This document shows positions 52,746-61,313 of a DNA stretch of 64,000 nt, in pieces. The position numbers were made by a program, and so were the translations under genes. Where the stretch lies: the NCBI GenBank assembly GCA_018241725.1, contig JAFEDI010000105.1, positions 1-64,000 of the forward strand. The letters are read 5' to 3'. The notes beneath the pieces are model-generated. The model did no database searches, was not told the DNA's origin, and saw only the letters and a list, made by a program, of their open reading frames with translations. This DNA is from Pseudomonadota bacterium (GTDB taxonomy: Bacteria > Pseudomonadota > Gammaproteobacteria > Burkholderiales > Rhodocyclaceae). The stretch's first letter is position 1, and each line of letters begins with the position of its first letter.

Positions 52746-53264
52746 ATGACCTACCGCAGCAAGCTCCTCATCGCAGTCCTTGCCGTTGCCGCCGCGGCGC
52801 CGGCCCTCGCCGCCCGCCCCGAACTGAAGGTGAAGGAACAGATCGACATCGCCGCTCCGCCAGCCAAGGTGTGGGAAGCCGTCAGCAACTTCGACAACCT
52901 GGGCTGGCACCCGGCCGTCGGCAGCACCAGCCTCGACAAGGGCAAGAACAACACCAAGGGCGCAGTGCGCACCGTCACCACCAAGGACGGTGCCAAGCTC
53001 GTCGAGGAACTCGTCGCCTACAAGGCCGCCGCCCACAGCTACACCTACCGCATCATCGACTCGCCGCTGCCGGTCAGCGGCTACGTGTCGACGCTCACCA
53101 TCAAGCCGGCCAAGGGCGGCAGCCATGTGGAATGGTCGTCCACCTTCCGCCGCAAGGACGAGAAGCCTGCCGAAGGCGCCGACGACGCCGGCGCGCGCAA
53201 GGCCGTAAGCGGTATCTACACCAGCGGCCTCGACGCCCTCAAGAAACAGCTCGAAGCCCACTGA
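52746..53264 (+). CDS. secreted SRPBCC (START/Bet v1-like) family protein
   Basis: 172 residues with signal peptide (MTYRSKLLIAVLAVAAAAPALA). The mature domain begins IDIAAPPAKVWEAVSNFDNLGWHPAV, the classical start of polyketide-cyclase/SRPBCC folds that bind hydrophobic ligands. A periplasmic ligand-binding role fits its place between the quinoprotein operon and the NosR-like gene. GCGAGACC precedes the ATG; the next gene starts 8 bp after the stop. Confidence 0.8.
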   Translation: MTYRSKLLIAVLAVAAAAPALAARPELKVKEQIDIAAPPAKVWEAVSNFDNLGWHPAVGSTSLDKGKNNTKGAVRTVTTKDGAKLVEELVAYKAAAHSYTYRIIDSPLPVSGYVSTLTIKPAKGGSHVEWSSTFRRKDEKPAEGADDAGARKAVSGIYTSGLDALKKQLEAH

Positions 53265-53272
53265 GCGCCGCC

Positions 53273-55399
53273 ATGCCCACGGGGATCGCGCGCCACCTGT
53301 TCCGCCGCATCCTCGCGGGCCTGCTCACCCTGCTGCTCGCCGGGCTGGCCTTCCAGACCGACGCCGGCGAACTGAACCACGCAGACATCGCGCGCCGCTT
53401 TCCGCCGCCGCTGCACGTAGGCGAGAAGCTTCGCGACATCCCCGCCTGGCCGATCACTTCGGAGCTCGAACCCGAAGCCGGCCCGGTCGCCTACGCCTTC
53501 GAATCCATCGATCTCGCGCCGATCCCCGGCTTCGAGGGTACGCCGCTGAACCTGCTGGTCAGCCTCGACCGCAAGGGCGGCTTCATGGATGTGGAGCTGA
53601 TCCGCCAGCACGAGCCGGTCTTCCTGTCCGGCCTCGGCGAAGGCCCGCTGCGCGACTTCCTGCTCCAGTACCGCAACAAGAGCCTCAAGCAGGAGATCAC
53701 CATCTCCAGCCTGTACGGCAACACCCGCAGCGGTGCCGGCAGCAAGCGCGTAGTGCTGGACGGCGTCAGCAAGGCCACCGCCTCGGTGCGCATCGTCAAC
53801 CAGACGGTACTGACCTCCTCCCTCGCCGTGGCCCGTGCCCGCCTGGGCTTCGCCGCACCGGCCGCCGACAAAGGCCCCGTCGCCGAAGTGCGCATGGACG
53901 TCTATGAACACCGCAGCTTTGCCGAACTGGTGAAGTCCGGCGCCATCGGCCGCCTTCACCTCAGCAACGCCGACGTGGAAAAGCAGTTTGCCGGCAGCGA
54001 CGGCGCCGGCGTGGATGCCGACGCCCTGGCCCGCCCAAACGACACCTTCACCGAGCTCTACGTCGCCTACCTCAACGCGCCGACCATCGGCCGGGCAATC
54101 CTCGGCGACGCCGGCCACGCCGATCTGCTGCGCCGCCTGGAACCCGGCCAGCAGGCCTACTGGGTGGCCAGCGCCGGGCGCGACGCCTTCATCGACGAGG
54201 GCTTCACCCGCGGCACCGTACCGGCCCGGCTGGCCTTCAGCCAGGGCGGCGGCCCGGTGGAGCTGCGCGACCTGGACATCTCACCGCGTCCGCCGGCCGG
54301 CGCCCCGCCCCTCAACGCCGCGCTGGTGCTGCGCGTGCCGCCCATGTCCGGCGTCGATCCGGCGGCGCCGGTGCGCTTCGAGCTGACCATCACCCGCGCC
54401 AAGGGCTCGATGCTGCCGATCCTCACCCAGCGCAGCGTGAACCTGGACTACCAGGCGCCGGAGGAACTGTTCTCCCGCCCTCCGGCGCCGCTGCCCGACT
54501 GGCTGATCGCCTGGAAGGACCGGGCGGTGGAGCTGGCCGTCATCGGCACGGCGCTGATCCTGCTGTCCATCGTGCTCGCCCGGCCGCGCTGGATCTCCGT
54601 GTCGGCACGCCGGCTGAAGGTCTTCCGGCTGGCCTTCCTGGCCTTCACCCTCGGCTACATCGGCTGGTACGCCCAAGGCCAGCTGTCCATCGTGCAGATC
54701 ACCGGGGCGATCAAGTCGGTGGCGGCCGGTGCCGGCCTCAAGAGCTTCCTGTACGACCCGATCAGCCTGCTGCTGATCGCCTTCACCGCGATCAGCTTCG
54801 TGGTGTGGGGCCGCGGCACCTTCTGCGGCTGGCTGTGCCCCTTCGGCGCGTTGCAGGAGTTCGCCGCGCTGCTCGGCCGTGCGCTGCGCCTGCCCCGTCT
54901 GCGCCTGCCGGCTACCGTCGCCCGCATCCTCGACCGGGGGCGCTACGCGATCCTCGCCGCGCTGGCGGCCGCCGCCGCCTTCGCCCCGCGGCTGGCCGAG
55001 ACCGGCGTCGAAGTGGAGCCCTTCAAGACCGCCATCACCGTCGGCTTCGAGCGCTCCTGGCCCTTCGTCGCCTACGCGGTGCTGCTGCTCGTCCTCGGCG
55101 GGCTGTACTACAAATTCTTCTGCCGCTACCTGTGCCCCCTCGGCGCGGCGATGACCCTCGGCGGCAAGCTGCGCCTCCTCGACTGGCTGCCGCGCCGCCG
55201 GGAATGCGGTCAGCCCTGCCAGACCTGCCGCCACCGCTGCGCCTACGACGCCATCGAGAAATCCGGCGCGATCCGCTACGACGATTGTTTCCAGTGCCTC
55301 GACTGCGTCGGCATCTATCACGACGAGAACCGCTGCGCGCCGATCATGCTGTACCGGAAGAAAGGCCTGTCGCCTTCCGGCGACGCACAACGCCGTTGA
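53273..55399 (+). CDS. NosR-like membrane flavo-polyferredoxin
   Basis: 708 residues. Signal peptide, then a periplasmic FMN-binding domain with DGVSKATASV, Thr169 being the expected covalent FMN site. A long periplasmic region extends to about 410, then about six membrane helices. Two CxxxCP motifs (CGWLCPFG, CRYLCPLG) lie at the membrane face, followed by ferredoxin clusters CGQPCQTCRHRC and CFQCLDC...NRC. NosR passes electrons from quinol to the nitrous-oxide system, but no nosZ is here. In this context it more probably links quinoprotein-derived electrons with the quinone pool. Confidence 0.85.
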   Translation: MPTGIARHLFRRILAGLLTLLLAGLAFQTDAGELNHADIARRFPPPLHVGEKLRDIPAWPITSELEPEAGPVAYAFESIDLAPIPGFEGTPLNLLVSLDRKGGFMDVELIRQHEPVFLSGLGEGPLRDFLLQYRNKSLKQEITISSLYGNTRSGAGSKRVVLDGVSKATASVRIVNQTVLTSSLAVARARLGFAAPAADKGPVAEVRMDVYEHRSFAELVKSGAIGRLHLSNADVEKQFAGSDGAGVDADALARPNDTFTELYVAYLNAPTIGRAILGDAGHADLLRRLEPGQQAYWVASAGRDAFIDEGFTRGTVPARLAFSQGGGPVELRDLDISPRPPAGAPPLNAALVLRVPPMSGVDPAAPVRFELTITRAKGSMLPILTQRSVNLDYQAPEELFSRPPAPLPDWLIAWKDRAVELAVIGTALILLSIVLARPRWISVSARRLKVFRLAFLAFTLGYIGWYAQGQLSIVQITGAIKSVAAGAGLKSFLYDPISLLLIAFTAISFVVWGRGTFCGWLCPFGALQEFAALLGRALRLPRLRLPATVARILDRGRYAILAALAAAAAFAPRLAETGVEVEPFKTAITVGFERSWPFVAYAVLLLVLGGLYYKFFCRYLCPLGAAMTLGGKLRLLDWLPRRRECGQPCQTCRHRCAYDAIEKSGAIRYDDCFQCLDCVGIYHDENRCAPIMLYRKKGLSPSGDAQRR

Positions 55400-55494
55400 A
55401 CACCCCGTGCGATGCGTTCCTTTGATCTAGGACGCATCGCCGCCGCCCCAGGAGCGCACAATGGCGACTCTGCTCCTGTCATGACGGTGCCCGG

Positions 55495-56652
55495 ATGTTC
55501 CGCATAGCGCTGAAGATGCTCCTCGGTGATCGTGGCAAGTATTTCGGCATCATCACCGGCATCGCCCTCGCCTCCCTGCTGATGATCCAGCAGCCGGGCA
55601 TCCTGATCTCGATTTTTTCCCGCACCTACAGCTTCATCTCCGACGTCGCGTTACCGGACATCTGGGTAATGGACCCGATGGTCAAGTACGTGGACGATTC
55701 CCAGCCCATGCTCGACACCCAGCTGTACCGGGTGCGCGGCGTCAAGGGCGTCGAATGGGCGGTGCCCCTCTACAAGGGCAATCAACGGGTCCGGCTGGGC
55801 GACGGCCAGCTCGTCAGTTCAAACCTGATCGGCCTCGATGACGCCACCCTCATCGGCGGACCAGCGGTCATGCTGAAGGGACGGCTGGCCGACCTGCGCC
55901 TGCCCGACGCGGTGATCGTCGACGAGGCCGGCGCCACCGGCCGTCTCGCCAAGCCCGCCAGCCCCGGTAAAAAGGCAGAGCCCCTGCAGGTCGGCGACAT
56001 CCTCGAGATCAACGACAAACGGGCGCGAGTCGTCGGCATCGCCCGCGCCGGTGCCACTTTCCAGTCCCAGCCGATCATCTACACCACCTACACGCGGGCT
56101 ACCACCTATGCCCTGTCGGAGCGCAAGCTGCTCTCCTACATTCTCGTCAAGGCCAAGGCCGACGAACCAGTGGCAAACGTGACGGCGCGCATCCGCCACG
56201 ATACCGGCATGGCCGCCCGCAGCGCCGACGAGTTCAAGGACATGACCTTCCAATACATCCTCAACAACACGTCCATCCTCACCAACTTCGGCTTCGTGGT
56301 CGTCGTCGGCTTCATCGTCGGCGCTGCGGTGACCGGCCAGATCTTCTACAACTTCACTCTCGACAACCTGCGCTATTTCGCCGTCTTCAAGGCGATGGGT
56401 GCCACGGATCGCATGCTGCGCCGGATGATCCTGCTGCAGGCGCTGCTGGTCGGTTTCGTCGGATTCGGGTTGGGGGCCGGCGCCACAGCCGTGTTTGCCG
56501 CCATCACCCGCGAACGCCCGGGACTGTCGATGACGCTGAACTGGCAGCTTCTTCTCGGCAGCAGCATTGCGGTAGCGGTCATCGTGCTGTTCGCGGCACT
56601 CATCAGCGTGCGCAAGGTGCTCAAGCTGGAACCCGCGGTGGTATTCAAATGA
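55495..56652 (+). CDS. ABC transporter permease, MacB/DevC (FtsX) type
   Basis: 385 residues. N-terminal membrane helix, large periplasmic domain (about 45-265) and three C-terminal helices, the MacB/FtsX layout: FGFVVVVGFIVGAAVTGQIFYN, LLQALLVGFVGFGLGAGAT, SIAVAVIVLFAALISV. First gene of a four-gene exporter operon with 4-bp overlaps. Cargo unknown; DevABC relatives export glycolipids, MacAB macrolides and peptides. Confidence 0.85.
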   Translation: MFRIALKMLLGDRGKYFGIITGIALASLLMIQQPGILISIFSRTYSFISDVALPDIWVMDPMVKYVDDSQPMLDTQLYRVRGVKGVEWAVPLYKGNQRVRLGDGQLVSSNLIGLDDATLIGGPAVMLKGRLADLRLPDAVIVDEAGATGRLAKPASPGKKAEPLQVGDILEINDKRARVVGIARAGATFQSQPIIYTTYTRATTYALSERKLLSYILVKAKADEPVANVTARIRHDTGMAARSADEFKDMTFQYILNNTSILTNFGFVVVVGFIVGAAVTGQIFYNFTLDNLRYFAVFKAMGATDRMLRRMILLQALLVGFVGFGLGAGATAVFAAITRERPGLSMTLNWQLLLGSSIAVAVIVLFAALISVRKVLKLEPAVVFK

Positions 56653-57371
56653 ACGGGCCTGCATCTGCCGTGCAATGCAAGGGTGTCATCAAACGCTATG
56701 GCAGCGGGGAAGCCGAGGTGCTGGCCCTGCGCGGCATCGATCTGGAAGTGCGGATGGGCGAGCTGCTGATGCTGGTCGGCCCCTCCGGTTGCGGCAAGAC
56801 AACGCTGATCTCGGTCATCGCCGGCATCCTCGACCAGGACGAGGGCGAATGCCTGCTGTTCGGGCAGGACATCACGCGCCTGCCGGCCGATGAGCGGACC
56901 CGCTACCGGGGTCAGGCCATCGGTTTCGTGTTCCAGTCCTTCAACCTGATCCCCACCTTGACCGCCGCCGAGAATGTGGCGATCCCCATGCTCATCAATG
57001 GCATGCCCTTCGAAAGCGCCGTCGCGGAAGCCCGCTCCCGCCTGCGCGACGTGCAGCTGGAGGGACGGGAGGACGCGCTGCCGACCCAGCTTTCGGGAGG
57101 CCAGCAGCAGCGTGTGGCGATTGCCCGCGCCATCGTCCATCGGCCACGCCTGGTGGTCTGCGACGAACCGACCAGCGCCCTCGACGGCGAAACCGGCCAC
57201 AAGGTGATGCAGGTTCTCAAGAACGTGGCCGTCGGCAGCGACCGCGCGCTGGTGATCGTCACCCACGATGCCCGCATCTATGAATTCGCCGACCGCATCG
57301 CCCGCATGGAAGACGGCCGCATCGTCAGCGTGGAACAGGCGGAGCGCGGCACCAAGGAGAATGTCCCATGA
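56649..57371 (+). CDS. ABC transporter ATP-binding protein, DevA/LolD type
   Basis: 240 residues. Walker A GPSGCGKTT (44-52), Q-loop FQSFN, signature LSGGQQQRVAIARA, Walker B LVVCDEPTSALD, switch His in VTHDARI. The first strand residues carry MNGPASAVQCKGVIKRYGSGE. Partner of the permease before it and of the HlyD protein after it, each overlapped by 4 bp. Confidence 0.9.
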   Translation: MNGPASAVQCKGVIKRYGSGEAEVLALRGIDLEVRMGELLMLVGPSGCGKTTLISVIAGILDQDEGECLLFGQDITRLPADERTRYRGQAIGFVFQSFNLIPTLTAAENVAIPMLINGMPFESAVAEARSRLRDVQLEGREDALPTQLSGGQQQRVAIARAIVHRPRLVVCDEPTSALDGETGHKVMQVLKNVAVGSDRALVIVTHDARIYEFADRIARMEDGRIVSVEQAERGTKENVP

Positions 57372-58351
57372 AACTCAAGAACCGGATCCTGCCCGGTCTG
57401 GCTGCCTTGGGCCTGATCGTCGCCATCATCGTGGCCGTCCAGGCCGAACGCAGGCCCCCGCCCGCCCAACCGGTCGCCCAACCGGCCCAGGCGCCGTTCA
57501 AGTCCTACATCGGCGGCGCCGGGCTCGTGGAAGCGAGCAGCAACAACATCGACATCGGCACCGGCGTGGCCGGCATCGTCCAGAGAGTGCTCGTCAAGGT
57601 CGGCGATCACGTAACAGTCGGCACATCGCTGTTCCAGATCGACGACCGGGATTTCCGGGCCGCACTGCTCGTCAAGCAAGCCAACGTCGTCAAGGCCCGG
57701 GCGGCGGTCGAAGAGGCCAAGGCGACCCTTGAGGATGCCCGCTCCCAGTACGCGCTGGTGAGCGGCGCCGGCGACCAGCGCGCAGTGAGCCTGGACGACG
57801 TGCAGAAACGCCGCAATGCCGAACTGCTGGCCAAGGCAAGACTGGAAAGCGCACATGCGGCGGTCACGGCCGCCGAAGCGGATGCAAAATCCACTCAGAT
57901 CGAGATTGAGCGCCTGACGGTGCGCGCGCCCATCGACGGGGAGATCATGCAGGTGAACATCCGCCCCGGCGAATTCGCACAGGCGGGTGTCCTCACCACC
58001 CCGCTCATCAAGATGGGCAATCTCGATCAGCTCTATGTCCGCGTCAATATCGACGAGAACGACGCCTGGCGCTTCAAGCCGCAGACCGCTGCAGCGGCCT
58101 CCCTGCGCGGCAATCGCGAACTGAAGACGCCGCTGAGCTTCGTTCGGGTCGAACCCTATGTGACGCCGAAGCAGTCTCTCACAGGCGCCAGCACTGAAAG
58201 GGTCGATACCCGGGTGCTGCAGGTCCTTTACAGCTTCCCGCGCAATGCGCTGCCGGCCTTCGTGGGCCAGCAGATGGACGTGTTCATCGAGACGCCGGAG
58301 ATCCCCCCCGTAGCCCCCGCGGCGACGCAGGCCAGCGGAGTTACGCGATGA
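57368..58351 (+). CDS. periplasmic adaptor (HlyD/MacA-like membrane fusion protein)
   Basis: 327 residues. N-terminal helix anchor, lipoyl half-motif GTGVAGIVQRVLVKVGDHVTVGTSLFQID (about 58-86), alpha-hairpin with coiled-coil heptads (about 95-185), the second lipoyl half VRAPIDGEIMQVNIRPGEF and a beta-barrel domain. It connects the inner-membrane ABC pump with the outer-membrane channel encoded next. Confidence 0.9.
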   Translation: MKLKNRILPGLAALGLIVAIIVAVQAERRPPPAQPVAQPAQAPFKSYIGGAGLVEASSNNIDIGTGVAGIVQRVLVKVGDHVTVGTSLFQIDDRDFRAALLVKQANVVKARAAVEEAKATLEDARSQYALVSGAGDQRAVSLDDVQKRRNAELLAKARLESAHAAVTAAEADAKSTQIEIERLTVRAPIDGEIMQVNIRPGEFAQAGVLTTPLIKMGNLDQLYVRVNIDENDAWRFKPQTAAAASLRGNRELKTPLSFVRVEPYVTPKQSLTGASTERVDTRVLQVLYSFPRNALPAFVGQQMDVFIETPEIPPVAPAATQASGVTR

Positions 58352-59856
58352 GCTCCTATCGACACCGACGCCGGGGCATCGCCACGCCGCTGGTGCTTCT
58401 GCTTGCGGCGAGCCTGTGCGGCTGCAGCGCCGTCGGACCGGATTATGTGCAGCCTGATCTGGGCGCACCACAGCAATGGTCCGCTGCGCAGGAGCCTCCA
58501 TCCCCGGCCCCCGGTTTGGCGCAGAACCGCTGGTGGCAGGCCTTCGGTGATCCTCTGCTGGATCGCCTGATCGACGAGGCCGACCGTGGCAGCCTTGATC
58601 TCGCCCAGGCCCAGGCCCGCGTACGACAGGCGCGGGCGGCCTGGCTGACGGCCGACGCCGCACGCCTTCCGAACGTCAATGCCAGTGCCTCGGTCAACCG
58701 CAGCGACAGCAGCAACAACACGGCGGCCGCGGCCCTCGCGTCCAACAAAGGACCGACCAGCGTGTATCTGGCGGGCTTCGATGCCAGCTGGGAGATCGAC
58801 GTCTTCGGCGGACTCCGCCGGGCCGAGGAAAGCGCCCGGGCGAGCCTCGAAGCAAGCACCGCCAACCTGGATGCGACCCGTCTCAGCCTGCGCGGCGAAC
58901 TCGCCCGCAACTACATCGAGCTCCGGGCCAGCCAGGCCCAGCTCGACATCGTCCGTGCCAACACCGAGAGTCAACGGCAAACCGTCGACGTCACCCGCGA
59001 ACGCTATCGACTCGGCCTCACCAGCTATCTGGATGTCAGCCAGGCCGAGGCCCAACGCGCCGCCACCGAGGCCAACATCCCCGTACTGACCGCAGCTATT
59101 GCCCAGTCCATCCATCGCCTGGGAATCCTGGTCGGCCGGGAGCCGGCAGCACTGAAGGCCGAACTGAGCACCTCGGCCCCCCTGCCCGCCGACACGGGCC
59201 TCAGCGCCGTGGGCCTGCCCGCCGAACTGCTGGCCCGTCGCCCCGACCTGCGGGCGGCGGAACGCAATCTGGCAGCCGCGTCGGCGGACATCGGCGTAGC
59301 CACCGCCAATCTGTACCCGAAATTCGACCTGACCCTGGGCCTCGGCCTGCAAAGCAACCAGGCGTCCCGCTTCGCCGAACAATCGAGCCGCTATTGGTCC
59401 ATCGTGCCCGGCCTGGCGCTGCCGGTCTTCAACGGGGGGCGGACGCAAGCTCAGATCGCCAGCCGGCAAGCCATTTTCGACGAAGCCCTGGCCCGCTACC
59501 GGGCCGCCTACCACAGCGCGCTCGAAGACGTGGAGAACGCGCTGACCAACTACTATGCAGAAAGATTACGGCAAGTCGCCCTCGCGGAAGCAGTCAACGC
59601 CAACCTGCAGGCTGTCAGTCTGGCGAGGGATCGCTATCGGCGCGGCCTCACGACCTTCCTTGATGTCCTCACGGCGGAAGGCGCTTTGTTCAATGCGCAA
59701 CGCAACCTGAGCCAATCCCAGGCGAATCTGCTCACCGATCTGGTCGCACTGCACAAGGCTTTGGGCGGCGGATGGCGATCGGCGGCGGACCCGCAGGCCG
59801 ACAACACCGGGCCGGGCAGCCTTGCATCCGGCTTGCAGGCGTATCCAGCACGTTGA
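58348..59856 (+). CDS. outer-membrane efflux lipoprotein, NodT/TolC family
   Basis: 502 residues. Lipobox LCGC (lipidated Cys at about 27), then GPDYVQPDLGAP as in NodT/OprM. Two OEP repeats: WWQAFGDPLLDRLIDEA, then LAARRPDLRAAERNLAAASADIGVATANLYP-type block, RYRAGLTSYLDV and DRYRRGLTTFLDVLTAE duplicated half-motifs. It supplies the exit duct for the ABC pump. Confidence 0.9.
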   Translation: MSSYRHRRRGIATPLVLLLAASLCGCSAVGPDYVQPDLGAPQQWSAAQEPPSPAPGLAQNRWWQAFGDPLLDRLIDEADRGSLDLAQAQARVRQARAAWLTADAARLPNVNASASVNRSDSSNNTAAAALASNKGPTSVYLAGFDASWEIDVFGGLRRAEESARASLEASTANLDATRLSLRGELARNYIELRASQAQLDIVRANTESQRQTVDVTRERYRLGLTSYLDVSQAEAQRAATEANIPVLTAAIAQSIHRLGILVGREPAALKAELSTSAPLPADTGLSAVGLPAELLARRPDLRAAERNLAAASADIGVATANLYPKFDLTLGLGLQSNQASRFAEQSSRYWSIVPGLALPVFNGGRTQAQIASRQAIFDEALARYRAAYHSALEDVENALTNYYAERLRQVALAEAVNANLQAVSLARDRYRRGLTTFLDVLTAEGALFNAQRNLSQSQANLLTDLVALHKALGGGWRSAADPQADNTGPGSLASGLQAYPAR

Positions 59857-59975
59857 CGAGACTGCATGCCCTTCGGAATACTGCGTGGCTCAACACACAA
59901 AACCGTTGTCTCTTGCGCTCGGACAGCACGACTCGCCGCCCAGCCACACCAGCAGCCCATCAACAAGGAATCCCC

Positions 59976-60788
59976 ATGAAGTTTTCCCGCACCCTCCTCC
60001 CCCTCACCCTGATCGCCGGCCTGCTGGCCCAGGCCCCCGCCTTCGCCGCCGAACCGGCCAAGGGTGCCGCCGGCAAGAACGTGGTCGCCACGGTCAACGG
60101 CGTGGGCATTCCCCAGGGTGCCTACGACCTGCTGGCCGAGCGTGCCAAGGCGCAGGGCGCCACCGAGGGTCCCCAGCTCACCAACGAGATCCGCGGCCGC
60201 CTGATCCAGACCGAACTGCTCAACCAGGCCGCCAAGAAGAAAGGCCTCGACCGCAAGCCCGAGATCACGCTGCAGACCGACCTGGCGCGTCACCAGATCA
60301 TCGCCAACGCCTACGTGGCCGACTTCGTGCAAAGCCACCCGGTCACCGATGCGGCAGCCAAGGCCGAGTACGACCGCCTCGTGGCCCAGACCGGCAACAA
60401 GGAATTCAAGTCCCGCCACATCCTCGTGAAGGAAGAGAAGGAAGCCAAGGACATCATCGAGCGCCTCAAGATGGGTGAGAAGTTCGACAAGCTGGCCAGC
60501 CTGTCCACCGATCCGGGCACCAAGGACAAGGGCGGCGACCTCGGCTGGACCGTGCCGAGCAGCTTCGTCGAGCCGTTTGCCAAGGCTCTCGCCGGCCTGA
60601 CCCCGGGCACCTACACCCAGACGCCGGTGCAGACCCCTTTCGGCTACCACGTGATCCAGCTCGACGAAATCCGTGATCTCAAGCTGCCCAGCTTCGAGGA
60701 AGCCAAGCCGCAGATTACCCAGCGCCTGCAGGGCCAGCTGGTGGAACAGCACCTCCAGGAACTGGCCAAGGCTGCCAAGATCAACTGA
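59976..60788 (+). CDS. periplasmic parvulin-type peptidyl-prolyl isomerase
   Basis: 270 residues from MKFSRTLLPL, signal peptide cut at AFA; the long frame upstream lacks a start signal. N-terminal SurA-like helices (about 35-130) are followed by a PpiC domain with SRHILVKEEKEAKDII (about 145-160), GGDLGWTVPSSFVEPFAKALAGLTPG and FGYHVIQLDEI. It catalyses proline cis-trans isomerisation during folding of exported proteins. AAGGAA before the ATG. Monocistronic with a strong terminator. Confidence 0.9.
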   Translation: MKFSRTLLPLTLIAGLLAQAPAFAAEPAKGAAGKNVVATVNGVGIPQGAYDLLAERAKAQGATEGPQLTNEIRGRLIQTELLNQAAKKKGLDRKPEITLQTDLARHQIIANAYVADFVQSHPVTDAAAKAEYDRLVAQTGNKEFKSRHILVKEEKEAKDIIERLKMGEKFDKLASLSTDPGTKDKGGDLGWTVPSSFVEPFAKALAGLTPGTYTQTPVQTPFGYHVIQLDEIRDLKLPSFEEAKPQITQRLQGQLVEQHLQELAKAAKIN

Positions 60789-60811
60789 TCCAGGCATAGC
60801 CTCATCAGCCC

Positions 60812-60847
60812 AAAAACAAGGGGAGCCAGACGGCTCCCCTTGTTTTT
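60812..60847 (+). terminator. terminator after the parvulin gene
   Basis: Perfect 16-bp stem AAAAACAAGGGGAGCC / GGCTCCCCTTGTTTTT with a 4-nt loop AGAC. Confidence 0.95.
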
Positions 60848-60947
60848 CCGGTAACGCCGGCTGGCATCTGACTGAAGTATTGTTCGCGACACCAGCAATC
60901 TGTGCGGACAGGATCCTGACACGGAGCGCTATGTCAGCATCCCGACA

Positions 60948-61313
60948 TCAACTCCGTCCCACCAGGAATACACCTGCGCAGATCAGGGCAACGCCGATCA
61001 TGCGCAGCCCTCCCACCTGCTCCCCAAGCAGAATGCCTACCGCGGCGGTCCCGGCAAACCCCAGCCCGACGAGGGGATAAGCCTTGCTGACATCCCATTT
61101 CGACAACACCCCCAGCCAGACGACAGCCCCTAGCCCGTAGCATAGAAAGCCAGCCAGCACGTAGCTGTTTGTGAAGATGGACGACAGGGCACGCAGCGTG
61201 TAGGGCTGCCCCATGGCTTCGCGAACACCTTCGCTGGACATGCCGGCCTTCAAGGAAAACTGGGCCGCAACCGAAAGCCCGATACTGACAATCGCAAGAA
61301 TGAGCGTGTTCAT
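60948..61313 (-). CDS. half-size EamA/SMR-type membrane transporter
   Basis: 121 residues, four membrane helices, starting at the ATG that overlaps the stop of the next gene upstream by 4 bp. The longer frame is only its antisense/shadow continuation. Ends YPLVGLGFAGTAAVGILLGEQVGGLRMIGVALICAGVFLVG, the classical EamA half-repeat with the Gly-Glu pair in the third helix. Such proteins work as dimers; relatives ArnE/ArnF flip undecaprenyl-linked sugars. Coupling to a UbiA-type prenyltransferase suggests flipping of a polyprenyl-linked product. Confidence 0.8.
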   Translation of the reverse strand: MNTLILAIVSIGLSVAAQFSLKAGMSSEGVREAMGQPYTLRALSSIFTNSYVLAGFLCYGLGAVVWLGVLSKWDVSKAYPLVGLGFAGTAAVGILLGEQVGGLRMIGVALICAGVFLVGRS

